A stretch of DNA of 64,000 bases from Thermohalobaculum sp039815685 (GCA_039815685.1 JBCBYV010000020.1:1-64000); one strand, 5' to 3'; positions 17,739 through 27,012 are shown, counted from the first letter of the stretch. Notes: generated from the letters alone by a model not told the origin. Translations and numbers: made by a program.

Positions 17739-20657
17739 ATGATGGGTCTAGGCTTCCTCGCGCCCGCGGTCCTCGCCGGGCTGATAGCGCTGCCCATCCT
17801 TTGGTGGCTGCTGCGGGCGATCCCGCCCGCGCCCCGCACGGCGCTTTTTCCCGGCGTCCGTCTGCTCCTCGGGCTCGAGGATCCGGAGCGCGAGGCGGAG
17901 CGGACGCCCTGGTGGCTCCTTGCCCTCCGTATCGCCGCAGTCGCCGCCGTAATCCTCGGTTTTGCGCAGCCCATCCTCAACCCGTCCGAGCGGCTCTCAG
18001 CCGGCGGCGATGGGCCGGTGCTGCTGCTGATGGATGCCGGTTGGGCCAGCGGTCCCGACTGGGCGGATCGCCTGACCGCCGCAGGTGCTGCCATCGACGA
18101 GGCGGCGGCGGACGGGCGGAGCGTTATCCTCTGGCGCGCGGCGGAACGCCGGGTCGTACCCCCGCCCCAGATGCCCGCCGTCGCCGCCCGCGCGGCACTC
18201 GACGGGTCCGAGCCGTTGCCGCTTCGGCCGGACCGGCTTTCGGTCCTGACGCTCCTCGACGACCCCGCCGCCGTGCAGCCGGGGGAGACGGTGTGGCTCC
18301 ATGACGGCCTCGGCCACGACGCCGAAGCGACGGAGGCGCTGGCCGAACGGCTGCTCGATTTCGGCCCGCTCCATGTCATCGGCCCCGCGGGCAGCGCGCG
18401 CGCCGTGCTCCCGCCGCGCCTCGAGGAAGGCAAGCTCATCTCGAGCGCCCTCCGCGCGGGCGGTCCGGGCGATGCGGGCCCGGCCAGCGAGACGCTGGTC
18501 GCCATCGCCACGGTCACCGCCGATGATGGCGCGGCGGCGGGCGAGCGTCGCATCGCCGTGGCGGAGGCAGCGTTCGAGCCGGGAGAGACGGCGACCGAAG
18601 CGGTCTTCGATCTGCCCTCCGAACTCATCGGATCGATCGCGCGCATCACCCTCGCCGACGATCCGACGCCGGGCGGGACAAGCCTTGCCGACGGTGCCGT
18701 GCGGCGTGTCCGCGTCGCCGTGGTCGATCCGGCGAGCGAGGGGGAGGTGATCCGCCTCACCTCGGCCCAGCACTATCTCACCAAGGCCCTCGTGCCGCAT
18801 GCGGAGGTGCACGCCGTCACCCTCGCCGAAGCGGTCGATCTGGCCCCCGCCGCCATCTTCCTCGCCGATCAGGGGGAGATGGGGGAGGAGGTCGAGGAGG
18901 CGCTCGCGGCCTGGGTCGATGAGGGCGGCCTCCTCGTGCGTTTCGCCGGCCCGCGCCTCGCGGGTGCGGTGGCCGCTGCCGCGATGGCGCCCGGGGCCGC
19001 AGCAGCGCCGGGTGCCGGCCTCGGCGATCTTCTGCCCGTCCGCCTCCGGCGCGGCGGCCGCACACTCGGCGGCGCGCTCGCCTGGGGCGATCCGCGCAGC
19101 CTCGGGCCCTTCGCCGCGGAGGGTCCCTTCCGCCGGCTCGAGCGTCCCGACGAGGTCGAGGTCCGCACCCAGGTGCTCGCCCAACCGACCCCCGATCTCG
19201 CTGGCCGCGTCTGGGCGAGCCTCGATGATGGCACGCCGCTCGTGACCGCCGCCGACCGGGGCGATGGCCGTGTCGTCCTTTTCCACGTCTCGGCGGATGC
19301 GGAGTGGTCGTCCCTCCCGCTCTCGGGCCTCTTTGTCGATATGCTGCGCGAGCTGATCGCCCTGGCCCCGGGCAGCGGCGGCAACCCGCCGACAGAGGAG
19401 GAGCTTTCGGGCACCCTCTGGCGCCTCGACCAGACGCTCGCGCGCGACGGCACGCTGCTGCCTGTCCCGGCCAATCGCGACCCGGTAGCCGGCGAGCGCC
19501 TGGCGGCGACGCTCGCCGGCGAAGATGGCCCGGCGGGCGACCTGATGCCCGGCATCTACCTCCGCGCCGATGGCGGTCCTCGGGCAACCGGCGCGGCGGA
19601 GACGCTGGTCGTGAACCTCTACGGAGAGGGCGACAGCCTCAGACCCTTCCCCCCGCCGCCTTCCGGCGCGCTCATTGACCGGCTCGGTGGGGCGGAGGCA
19701 TTGAAGCTCGCAGCCCCCCTCCTCCTGATCGCGGTTCTCCTTGCGGCCATCGATACGGTGGCGACGCTCTGGCTCTCCGGGCGCCTGCCGCGCTTCGGCC
19801 GCTCGCCCGCTGCGGCCACGGCAGGCATGCTTGCGATGGCGCTGACCGGCCTCGCCATCAGCCTTGCCCCCACCGGCTCGGCCGTGGCGCAGGAGCGCTC
19901 GCCGAGTGTCGCGCAGGATGTCTCGACCGCGGCGGAGACGACGCTCGGCTACGTGATGACCGGCGCGCCCTCCATCGACCGGGTCAGCGAGCGCGCGATG
20001 ATCGGCCTCGGCGCGGCCCTCACGGCCCGGACGGCTGTCGAGCCCGGCGAGCCCGTGGGCGTGGATCCCGAACGGGACGAGATGAGCCTCCTTTCGGTCA
20101 TCTACATGCCGCTCACCGCCGACACCCTGCCCACGGATGTCGCGCTCGAGCGGCTGGAGCGCTACCTCGCCGGCGGCGGCATGCTGCTGATCGACACCAA
20201 GAGCGGGTCGGGCGGCATCGGCGGGGCGGCGGCGGCGGAGATGCGCCAGGTCGCGCGCGCGCTCAACCTGCCGCCCCTCGCCCCCGTGGACGCGGACCAT
20301 GTCCTGACCCGCACCTTCTATCTCCTCTCGAGCTTCCCTGGCCGCTGGCGCGGTGGGCGCGTCTGGGCCGAAGCGGCGCCCGAGGGGCGTGAGGGGACGG
20401 GCGAGGAAACCGGCCTGCCGCAGTTCGACCGGGTGGACGACAATGTCAGCCCCGTGATCGTGGGCTCGGCAGACTGGGCCTCGGCCTGGGCGCTCGACGA
20501 GCGGGGCCGCCCGATGTTCCAGGTCGGCCGCCCCGGCGACCGGCAGCGGGAGATGGCGCTGCGCTTCGGGATCAACCTCGTGCTCTACGCCCTCACCGGC
20601 AATTACAAATCCGATCAGGTACACGCCCCGGCGGTGCTCGAGCGGCTCGGCCAGTAG
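17739..20657 (+). CDS. BatA-like N-terminal / DUF4159 membrane protein
   Basis: A 972-residue inner-membrane protein. Two N-terminal helices (about 5-28 and 60-82) with FLAPAVLAGLIALPILWWLL match the BatA N-terminal membrane module. A long periplasmic or cytoplasmic middle region follows, then two helices near 660-720, and a C-terminal DUF4159 domain from about 740 (ETTLGYVMTGAPSIDRV to the end, with YLAGGGMLLIDT and FYLLSSFPGRW). Proteins of this architecture are encoded with MoxR and DUF58 in alphaproteobacteria and are thought to act in envelope or aerotolerance functions. GGGAGG precedes the ATG; a second ATG follows immediately. Confidence 0.9.
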   Translation: MMGLGFLAPAVLAGLIALPILWWLLRAIPPAPRTALFPGVRLLLGLEDPEREAERTPWWLLALRIAAVAAVILGFAQPILNPSERLSAGGDGPVLLLMDAGWASGPDWADRLTAAGAAIDEAAADGRSVILWRAAERRVVPPPQMPAVAARAALDGSEPLPLRPDRLSVLTLLDDPAAVQPGETVWLHDGLGHDAEATEALAERLLDFGPLHVIGPAGSARAVLPPRLEEGKLISSALRAGGPGDAGPASETLVAIATVTADDGAAAGERRIAVAEAAFEPGETATEAVFDLPSELIGSIARITLADDPTPGGTSLADGAVRRVRVAVVDPASEGEVIRLTSAQHYLTKALVPHAEVHAVTLAEAVDLAPAAIFLADQGEMGEEVEEALAAWVDEGGLLVRFAGPRLAGAVAAAAMAPGAAAAPGAGLGDLLPVRLRRGGRTLGGALAWGDPRSLGPFAAEGPFRRLERPDEVEVRTQVLAQPTPDLAGRVWASLDDGTPLVTAADRGDGRVVLFHVSADAEWSSLPLSGLFVDMLRELIALAPGSGGNPPTEEELSGTLWRLDQTLARDGTLLPVPANRDPVAGERLAATLAGEDGPAGDLMPGIYLRADGGPRATGAAETLVVNLYGEGDSLRPFPPPPSGALIDRLGGAEALKLAAPLLLIAVLLAAIDTVATLWLSGRLPRFGRSPAAATAGMLAMALTGLAISLAPTGSAVAQERSPSVAQDVSTAAETTLGYVMTGAPSIDRVSERAMIGLGAALTARTAVEPGEPVGVDPERDEMSLLSVIYMPLTADTLPTDVALERLERYLAGGGMLLIDTKSGSGGIGGAAAAEMRQVARALNLPPLAPVDADHVLTRTFYLLSSFPGRWRGGRVWAEAAPEGREGTGEETGLPQFDRVDDNVSPVIVGSADWASAWALDERGRPMFQVGRPGDRQREMALRFGINLVLYALTGNYKSDQVHAPAVLERLGQ

Positions 20658-20699
20658 GCCGGCGGAACCAGCAGCGGCCTGCGCGCCGCGGAGGATGCG

Positions 20700-22802
20700 A
20701 TGCAGACGAGCCTTGTCTTCGACCCGCTCCTGCCCTGGGCCGGCATCATCGCCGCCGCCCTCATCGGCATCGCGGCCGTGGTCTTCGCCTGGGCGCGCGG
20801 GCTCAACGGCTGGTGGCTCCGGGCGCTGGGGCTCGGTGTCCTGGTCCTCGCCCTCTCCGGCCCTCAGCTAAAGCGTGAGGAGCGCGAGGGCCTCGCGAAT
20901 ATCGGTTTCGTCGTCGTCGATCTGAGCGCCAGCACCACGCTCGAGGACCGTGCTGCCGCCATTGCCGATGCGCGCGCACAGCTCATGGAGGAGGCTGACC
21001 GGCTGTCCACCCCGGCCCGACCTCTGGAGCTCCGCGTAATCGAGCTCGACCCCGAGGACGACGGCCGGAACCGCGGCACGCGCCTTCTCTCTGCCCTCGA
21101 TGCAGCCGCCGCGCGCGTCGCACCCGATCAGATCGCGGGCGCTGTGCTGCTGACCGACGGCCGGGTGCATGATGCGGGCCTGCTCGAGCGCTTCCCCGCG
21201 CCCGTGCACCAGGTGCTCGCGGGCGACCCGGAGGCTTTCGACCTGCGCCTTGCGCTCCTCAACGCTCCCGCCTTCGGCATCGTTGGTGAGAGTGTCACCT
21301 TCCGCATTGCCGCCGAGGTGCTGGGGGAGGCGGCGGGCCGCGTCGGCTCGGATGTGATTGCGGAGGTCTCCATCGACGGCGCGCCACCTCAGCAGCTTGC
21401 CATGCGCGTGGGCGAGGAGTTCGAGCTTGAGGTGCCGCTGACCCATGGCGGCCCGACAGTGGTCGATATCCGCATCGCGGAAGTCGAGGGTGAGCTTGCG
21501 ACCCGGAACAACCGCATCATCTCGACCGTCTCGGGCGTGCGCGACAGGCTTCGCGTGCTTCTCGTCTCGGGCGAGCCGCATCCGGGCGGGCGCACCTGGC
21601 GGGATCTTCTGAAATCCGACCCGATGGTGGATCTCATCCACTTCACCATTCTTCGCCCACCCGCGAAGCAGGACGGCACGCCGGTCTCGGAGTTGTCGCT
21701 CATCGCCTTTCCGACCCGCGAGCTCTTCCTCGACAAGATTGACGGGTTCGACCTGATTGTCTTCGACCGCTACCGCTGGCGGGGCGTGCTGGCGACGGCC
21801 TATCTCGCGAATATCGTGCGTTATGTGGAGGAGGGCGGCGCCGTCTTCGTGGCCTCGGGCCCGGCCTTCGCCGGGGCGCAGAGCCTCGCGCGCACGCCCC
21901 TCTCCCGCGTGTTGCCGGCGGAGCCGACGGTCGAAGCGATCGAGCGGCCCTTCCTGCCGCGCGTCTCCCGCGTCGGGGAGCGCCATCCGGTGACCAGCGG
22001 GCTCGAAGCCGCAGCCGGCATGATCGAAGGGCCGGATGGCGAGCAGGCGCCCGCCTGGGGCCGGTGGCTCCGACAGATCGACGTGGCGCAGCGGAGCGGC
22101 CATGTGGTGATGACGGGTGACGGCGACCGACCGCTCCTCATCCTCGACCGGGTCGGGGAGGGGCGGGTCGCGCTCCTGGCCTCGGACCATGCCTGGCTCT
22201 GGTCCCGGGGCTATGAGGGCGGCGGGCCGCAGGCGGACCTGCTGCGCCGGACCGCGCACTGGCTGATGAAGGAGCCGGAGCTCGAGGAGGAGGCGCTGCT
22301 GGCCCGGGCAGAGCCCGGTGCTGTGGTGGTCGAGCGCCGCAGCCTCGAGGAGAACCCGGGCGAGGTCGTGGTCGCGACCACGCCGGAAGGCGAGACGCTC
22401 GAGGTCAGCCTCGCGGCCGAGGGACCCGGGCGCTGGGGCGCGCGGATCGAGAACGCCGCCGAGGGGCTATGGCGCTTCAATGCCGACGGTCTCGACGCTG
22501 TCGCCGCCGTCGGGCCGGCAAGCCCGCGCGAGTACACCGAGCCCATCGCGAGCGGCGAGGCCCTGGCCCCGCTCGTCGAGGCGACAGGCGGGCGTACGAC
22601 CTGGCTTGCGGAGACAGGCGTGCCGGATCTGAGGCTGGTGGCGGAGGGACGGCGGGCGCATGGCCGCTCCTGGCTCGGCTTCGTCGAGCGCGAGGCCTAC
22701 CGCGTCACGGGCATCCGGCTGACCCCGCTCCTGCCCGCCTGGCTTGCCGCGCTCGCTACCGGTCTCCTGTTCCTCGCCGCCTGGCGCCGCGAGGGCCGCT
22801 GA
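20700..22802 (+). CDS. MoxR-operon membrane protein, VWA/glutamine-amidotransferase-like
   Basis: Last gene of the MoxR operon, 700 residues. Two N-terminal helices (about 10-35, 38-58) are followed by a VWA-like region with FVVVDLSASTTLEDRAAAIA (about 72), in which D-L-S-A-S mimics a MIDAS motif. A central domain (about 280-520) resembles the class I glutamine-amidotransferase-like fold seen in these membrane proteins (FDLIVFDRYRWRGV, then EEGGAVFVASGP) but lacks a catalytic cysteine. One helix at the C-terminus (about 676-696) anchors the end. It likely works with the DUF4159 protein 42 bases upstream. Confidence 0.85.
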   Translation: MQTSLVFDPLLPWAGIIAAALIGIAAVVFAWARGLNGWWLRALGLGVLVLALSGPQLKREEREGLANIGFVVVDLSASTTLEDRAAAIADARAQLMEEADRLSTPARPLELRVIELDPEDDGRNRGTRLLSALDAAAARVAPDQIAGAVLLTDGRVHDAGLLERFPAPVHQVLAGDPEAFDLRLALLNAPAFGIVGESVTFRIAAEVLGEAAGRVGSDVIAEVSIDGAPPQQLAMRVGEEFELEVPLTHGGPTVVDIRIAEVEGELATRNNRIISTVSGVRDRLRVLLVSGEPHPGGRTWRDLLKSDPMVDLIHFTILRPPAKQDGTPVSELSLIAFPTRELFLDKIDGFDLIVFDRYRWRGVLATAYLANIVRYVEEGGAVFVASGPAFAGAQSLARTPLSRVLPAEPTVEAIERPFLPRVSRVGERHPVTSGLEAAAGMIEGPDGEQAPAWGRWLRQIDVAQRSGHVVMTGDGDRPLLILDRVGEGRVALLASDHAWLWSRGYEGGGPQADLLRRTAHWLMKEPELEEEALLARAEPGAVVVERRSLEENPGEVVVATTPEGETLEVSLAAEGPGRWGARIENAAEGLWRFNADGLDAVAAVGPASPREYTEPIASGEALAPLVEATGGRTTWLAETGVPDLRLVAEGRRAHGRSWLGFVEREAYRVTGIRLTPLLPAWLAALATGLLFLAAWRREGR

Positions 22803-22933
22803 GGATCGAGCCTGGCGGTGTCGCTGACGCGACGCTTTTCGCGCTTCGCCACCGCCCTCCGGCGGTGTCTCAGCCGAAATCCGCGGCCCGATGCCAAGCA
22901 TTCCGAGGCATGATGGGGTGGTGCCGTTTGGTC

Positions 22934-23054
22934 GGGCTGGGGAGGCGCCGCAAGGGCGCCGATGCCAGCATGGTTGCGGGTCGGAGCGCGTCAAGGACGC
23001 CTTCGGTGCCGGCTCCGCCGGTGGCCCTGCCATCCTTGACCCGCCCCGACCCGC
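22934..23054. repeat. composite hairpin repeat family 2, copy A
   Basis: A roughly 120-base intergenic element with two parts. First a short hairpin, GGCGCC (22944-22949) with GGCGCC (22955-22960) around a 5-base loop. Then, 15 bases on, long arms 22976-22997 and 23033-23054, 22 bases each, complementary at 20 positions, around a 35-base loop that itself contains CCGGC/GCCGG. The same architecture recurs at 26882-27012 in the same orientation. It lies in the 288 bases between the MoxR operon and truB. Confidence 0.7.
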
Positions 23055-23090
23055 GGGGCTAGGCGGCGGCTCTCGGTGTTGGAGGGGGCG

Positions 23091-24026
23091 ATGGCGCGGC
23101 GGAAGCGCGGGCGGGACGTGCATGGCTGGTTGATCGTGGACAAGCCGGTGGGGCCGACCTCCTCGGACGTGGTCACCATGTGCCGCCGGGCGCTCGATGC
23201 GCGGAAGGCGGGGCATGCGGGGACATTGGATCCGCTGGCCTCGGGCCTTCTGGCGGTGGCCTTCGGGGAGGCGACGAAGACCGTGCCGCTTGTCCAGGAT
23301 GGCGCCAAGGCCTATCGCTTCACCGCCCGGCTGGGCCAGGCGACCTCGACCGACGATGGCGAGGGCGAGGTGATCGCGGAGAGTGCGTCGCGCCCCTCGG
23401 ACGATGAGATCAGAGCGGCGCTTGCGCCCTTTACCGGCGCGATTATGCAAGTACCGCCCGTCTTCTCCGCCGTGAAGGTCTCGGGCCGGCGGGCCTATGA
23501 CCTTGCCCGCGCTGCGGCGGAGGATCCGGGCGCGATGCCGGAACTCGCCCCCCGGCCGCTGACCGTTCATGCGCTCGCGCTCGTGGACCGGCCCGATGCG
23601 GACCACGCAGTGCTGGAGATGACCTGCGGCAAGGGCGGCTATGTGCGGTCCATCGCCCGGGATCTCGGCCGGGCGCTCGGCTGCCACGCCCATGTCTCGG
23701 CGCTCCGGCGCCTTTCCAGCGGGGCGCTCACGCTCGATGGCGCGATTTCGTTTGCGCCGGGTGAGAAAATCGGGCATGAGGCCGCTTCCGCGCATCTGCG
23801 ACCGGTGGCGACCGGGCTGGACGACATCCCGGCCCTGGCCGTCTCGGGCGAGGACGCGGACCGGATACGGCGCGGCATGGCCCATGCGTCGGCGGGGTTT
23901 CCGCCGGACTGGGCCGAGGGGGCGACCGGCTGGGCGGCCGAGGAGCGAGGGGACGAGCGTGTCCCGGTAGCGATCGGCGCCCGCGCTGGGCACTTCTTCC
24001 GACCGACCCGGGTCTTCAACCTCTGA
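23091..24026 (+). CDS. truB: tRNA pseudouridine(55) synthase
   Basis: Converts U55 of the tRNA T-loop to pseudouridine. The 311-residue protein has the TruB start GWLIVDKPVGPTSSDVV (about 12-28) and the catalytic-aspartate motif HAGTLDPLASGLL (about 44). KAYRF, the QVPPVFSAVKVSGRRAYDLA block (about 122) and the KGGYVRSIARDLG strand (about 187) are also typical. I use the ATG at 23091, preceded by GGAGGGGG; an in-frame codon 15 bases earlier has no site. It leads the truB-rpsO-pnp group, a widely conserved order, with rpsO 43 bases downstream. Confidence 0.97.
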   Translation: MARRKRGRDVHGWLIVDKPVGPTSSDVVTMCRRALDARKAGHAGTLDPLASGLLAVAFGEATKTVPLVQDGAKAYRFTARLGQATSTDDGEGEVIAESASRPSDDEIRAALAPFTGAIMQVPPVFSAVKVSGRRAYDLARAAAEDPGAMPELAPRPLTVHALALVDRPDADHAVLEMTCGKGGYVRSIARDLGRALGCHAHVSALRRLSSGALTLDGAISFAPGEKIGHEAASAHLRPVATGLDDIPALAVSGEDADRIRRGMAHASAGFPPDWAEGATGWAAEERGDERVPVAIGARAGHFFRPTRVFNL

Positions 24027-24069
24027 CAGGGACAACCGCCAGCGCGGCCCCGGACCGAAAGGACACCCG

Positions 24070-24339
24070 ATGTCGATCACGCCCGAGCGCAAGGAAGCGC
24101 TCATCAAGGAATACGGCACGAAGGACGGCGATACCGGCTCTCCTGAAGTGCAGGTCGCGATCCTGACGAACCGCATCACCACGCTCACCGAGCATTTCAA
24201 GACCCACAAGAAGGATAACCACTCCCGCCGGGGGCTCCTCAAGATGGTCAGCCAGCGCCGCAAGCTGCTCGACTATGTGAAGGCCAAGGACGTGGAGCGC
24301 TACCAGTCCCTCATCAAGCGCCTCGGCATCCGCCGTTGA
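24070..24339 (+). CDS. rpsO: 30S ribosomal protein S15
   Basis: Primary 16S rRNA-binding protein of the 30S platform, 89 residues, the standard size. Diagnostic stretches include TGSPEVQVAILTNRI (about 22-36), the DNHSRRGLLKMVSQRRKLLD block (about 48-67) and the ending IKRLGIRR. AAAGGA precedes the ATG. It is followed by a 12-base-pair terminator-like hairpin and then the pnp leader, the same layout as the rpsO-pnp operon of E. coli, where transcripts partly read through and are processed by RNase III. Confidence 0.99.
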   Translation: MSITPERKEALIKEYGTKDGDTGSPEVQVAILTNRITTLTEHFKTHKKDNHSRRGLLKMVSQRRKLLDYVKAKDVERYQSLIKRLGIRR

Positions 24340-24360
24340 GCGCGATTTAGGAAGATCGAT

Positions 24361-24399
24361 GCGGCGCGGGGGCGATGGCCTCCGCGCCGCTTCTCGTTC
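24361..24399 (+). terminator. rpsO terminator-like hairpin
   Basis: Left arm 24361-24372 pairs with 24379-24390 (12 pairs including one G-U) around the 6-base loop CGATGG, followed by the pyrimidine-rich TTCTCGTTC. The stem starts 21 bases after the rpsO stop. The U-tract is short, so partial read-through into pnp is likely, as expected for a shared operon. Confidence 0.7.
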
Positions 24400-24450
24400 A
24401 TGCTGACGACCGGCGGTGGCGCGTGAGCCCCGCCCGCGTCCCGCCCGGCC

Positions 24451-24493
24451 CGGCCCCCCGGCCGCCCGCCGGCAGGCTGAAACCGGGGGGCCG
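24451..24493 (+). promoter_or_regulatory. pnp leader hairpin, possible PNPase autoregulation site
   Basis: Perfect 11-base-pair stem: 24451-24461 (CGGCCCCCCGG) with 24483-24493, loop of 21 bases. It lies 72-114 bases upstream of the pnp start, after the rpsO terminator. In E. coli an RNase III-cleaved stem-loop in the pnp leader mediates PNPase autoregulation; a comparable role here is inference. A second small CCGGC/GCCGG stem follows at about 24497-24509. Confidence 0.5.
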
Positions 24494-24564
24494 CGACCGG
24501 CAGGGCCGGCCGTCGACGCAGAGGCCGCCTCCAGGGGGAGGAAAGGCCACATGAAGGAACGACC

Positions 24565-26700
24565 ATGTTCGATATCGTGAAAAAGGAAATCGAGTGGGGC
24601 GGCCAGACGCTCACGCTCGAGACGGGGCGCATCGCGCGCCAGGCCGATGGCGCGGTCTTCGCCACCATCGGGGAGACCACGGTGCTGGCCACCACGGTCT
24701 ATGAGAAGAAGCCGAAGGAAGGCCTCGATTTCTTCCCCCTCACTGTCCACTACCAAGAGCGCTATTATGCCGCCGGCAAGATCCCCGGCGGCTTTTTCAA
24801 GCGCGAAGCCAAGCCGACGGAGAAGGAGGTGCTGACCTCGCGCCTCATCGACCGGCCGATCCGGCCGCTCTTCGTGCAAGGCTTCAAGCATGAGACGCAG
24901 GTCATCGTGACCGTGCTCTCCCACGACCTCGAGAACGATCCGGACATCCTCGGCATGATCGCGGCCTCGGCCTCGCTGACGCTTTCGGGCGCGCCGTTCC
25001 TCGGCCCCATCGGGGCGGCCCGGGTCGGCTTTGTTGACGGCAGCTATGTGCTGAACCCGGCCGTCGACGACATGCAGAAGCTGAACGAGAACCCCGATCA
25101 GCGCCTCAACCTAGTCGTCGCCGGCACGAAGGACGCCGTGATGATGGTCGAGTCGGAAGCCTATGAGCTTTCCGAGGAGGAGATGCTGGGCGCGGTTACC
25201 TTCGGCCATGAGGCGATGCAGCCCGTGATCGACGCGATCATCGGCCTTGCGGAGGAAGCGGCGAAAGAGCCGATGGACTTCCAGCCCGACGACAACTCGG
25301 CGCTCTATGCCCGGGTGAAGGAGCTCGGCGAAGAGAAGATGCGCGCAGCCTTCGCCATCACCGACAAGCTCGAGCGCCAGGAGGCCATAGGGGGCGCGCG
25401 CGACGCGGTCACGGCGGGGCTTTCGGAGGAGGAGCTCGAGGACAAGGGCCTCAAGACCTGTTTCAAGAAGCTCGAGAGCGCCGTCCTCCGCGGCGACGTG
25501 ATCAAGACCGGCAAGCGCATCGATGGGCGGGACCTTACGACTGTCCGGCCGATCGTGAGCGAAGTGGGGGTGCTGCCCCGGACGCATGGCTCGGCGCTCT
25601 TCACGCGCGGCGAGACCCAGGGGCTGATCGTGACGACCCTCGGCACCGGCGACGATGAGCAGATCATCGACAGCCTCGAGGGCGATTGGCGCGAGCGGTT
25701 CCTGCTGCACTACAACTTCCCACCCTACTCGGTGGGCGAGGCCGGGCGCATGGGCCCGCCGGGACGGCGCGAGGTCGGCCACGGCAAGCTTGCCTGGCGC
25801 GCGCTGCAGGCAGTGCTGCCGGCGGCGACGGACTTCCCCTACACGATCCGTCTCGTCTCGGAGATCACGGAGTCGAACGGCTCGTCCTCGATGGCGACGG
25901 TCTGCGGCGGCTCGCTCTCGATGATGGATGCGGGCGTGCCGCTGAAGGCGCCGGTGGCAGGTGTCGCGATGGGGCTGATCCTGGAAGACGATGGCCAGTT
26001 CGCGGTGCTGACGGATATCCTTGGCGACGAGGATCATCTCGGCGACATGGATTTCAAGGTCGCGGGCACCGAGGCTGGCATCACCTCGCTCCAGATGGAC
26101 ATCAAGGTTGCCGGCATCACGCCCGCGATCATGAAGCAGGCGCTCGCCCAGGCGAAGGATGGGCGGATGCACATCCTCGGCGAGATGGCGAAGGCCCTGA
26201 CCGAGGGGCGGACCGAGTTCTCCGTCCATGCACCGCGCATCGAGACCATGCAGATCAACACCGACAAGATCCGCGAAGTGATCGGCTCGGGCGGCAAGGT
26301 GATCCGCGGCATCGTCGAGGAGTCGGGTGCCAAGGTCGACATCAACGACGACGGGATCATCAAGATCGCCTCGCCCGATGCTGCCTGCATCGAGAAGGCC
26401 AAGGCCATGATCAACGGCATCGTCGCCGAGCCGGAGGTGGGTGCCATCTACACCGGCAAGGTGGTGAAGATCATGGATTTCGGCGCCTTCGTGAACTATT
26501 TCGGCGCCCGCGACGGCCTGGTGCACATTTCCCAGATGACCTGGGAGCGGGGCGCCAACCCCAAGGACCTCGTTAAGGAGGGCCAGGAGGTGAAGGTCAA
26601 GCTCATGGGCTTTGACGACCGCGGCAAGACGCGCCTCTCGATGAAGGTGGTCGATCAGGAGACGGGCAAGGAGATCGAGAAGGAAAAGGCGGAGGGCTGA
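24565..26700 (+). CDS. pnp: polyribonucleotide nucleotidyltransferase (PNPase)
   Basis: Phosphorolytic 3'-5' exoribonuclease of the RNA degradosome, 711 residues. Domains in order: RNase PH core 1 (about 1-145, with FGTIGETTVL-like ATIGETTVLATTV), helical linker, RNase PH core 2 (about 310-545, with FNFPPYSVGEAGRMGPPGRR and the catalytic aspartates in VLTDILGDEDHLGDMDFKVA). A KH domain (about 555-615, IREVIGSGGKVIRGI) and an S1 domain (about 620-690, GAIYTGKVVKIMDFGAFVNY) complete it. All catalytic residues are intact. It sits behind rpsO with a structured leader and ends at a strong terminator. Confidence 0.99.
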   Translation: MFDIVKKEIEWGGQTLTLETGRIARQADGAVFATIGETTVLATTVYEKKPKEGLDFFPLTVHYQERYYAAGKIPGGFFKREAKPTEKEVLTSRLIDRPIRPLFVQGFKHETQVIVTVLSHDLENDPDILGMIAASASLTLSGAPFLGPIGAARVGFVDGSYVLNPAVDDMQKLNENPDQRLNLVVAGTKDAVMMVESEAYELSEEEMLGAVTFGHEAMQPVIDAIIGLAEEAAKEPMDFQPDDNSALYARVKELGEEKMRAAFAITDKLERQEAIGGARDAVTAGLSEEELEDKGLKTCFKKLESAVLRGDVIKTGKRIDGRDLTTVRPIVSEVGVLPRTHGSALFTRGETQGLIVTTLGTGDDEQIIDSLEGDWRERFLLHYNFPPYSVGEAGRMGPPGRREVGHGKLAWRALQAVLPAATDFPYTIRLVSEITESNGSSSMATVCGGSLSMMDAGVPLKAPVAGVAMGLILEDDGQFAVLTDILGDEDHLGDMDFKVAGTEAGITSLQMDIKVAGITPAIMKQALAQAKDGRMHILGEMAKALTEGRTEFSVHAPRIETMQINTDKIREVIGSGGKVIRGIVEESGAKVDINDDGIIKIASPDAACIEKAKAMINGIVAEPEVGAIYTGKVVKIMDFGAFVNYFGARDGLVHISQMTWERGANPKDLVKEGQEVKVKLMGFDDRGKTRLSMKVVDQETGKEIEKEKAEG

Positions 26701-26727
26701 CCTCCCCACCTTCGAGAGCTGGTTCTC

Positions 26728-26765
26728 GACGCCCCGGCCATCGCGCCGGGGCGTCTTCGTTTGTG
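26728..26765 (+). terminator. pnp intrinsic terminator
   Basis: Perfect 11-pair GC stem, 26728-26738 with 26745-26755, loop CATCGC, followed by TTCGTTTGT. It starts 27 bases after the pnp stop and is a good Rho-independent terminator for the truB-rpsO-pnp unit. Confidence 0.8.
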
Positions 26766-26881
26766 CCCTTCAGCCAAGCGGAATCGCGTCTTGTCGGCGC
26801 GATGCTTGTTTGTGGTTGCTGCTGCATTGGGAACCTGTGACCTTCGGCTCGGGTCGGGCCGGGTTTCAGCATCGGAGGGGT

Positions 26882-27012
26882 GGGCTGGGGAGGAGCCTCG
26901 GGGGCTCCCTGTCTAGCGTCCTGTCGAAGACGGGGCCGCGTCAAGGACGCCCCCGTTCGGGCGCCGCCTCCGGCGGTGGCTGCGCCATCCATGACCCGGC
27001 CCCGTCTTCGAC
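26882..27012. repeat. composite hairpin repeat family 2, copy B
   Basis: Second copy of the element at 22934-23054. A short hairpin GGAGCC (26892-26897) with GGCTCC (26903-26908) has a 5-base loop. Then, 14 bases on, 24-base arms 26923-26946 and 26989-27012 are complementary at 22 positions, with a 42-base loop. The shared loop core reads TCCG-CGGTGGC in both copies. It lies between the pnp terminator and the stop of the convergent YbaY-META gene, so it could serve as that gene's 3' end. Confidence 0.7.

Noticed and set aside
17997..20624. 875-codon open frame on the minus strand opposite the DUF4159 gene
   Set aside because: Composition is that of a GC-rich antisense shadow (Arg/Glu/Gly/His-rich, no domain), while the plus strand encodes recognisable BatA and DUF4159 domains with RBS and operon spacing.
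25111..26709. 532-codon minus-strand frame opposite pnp
   Set aside because: Antisense shadow of a highly conserved gene; no start site or domain.
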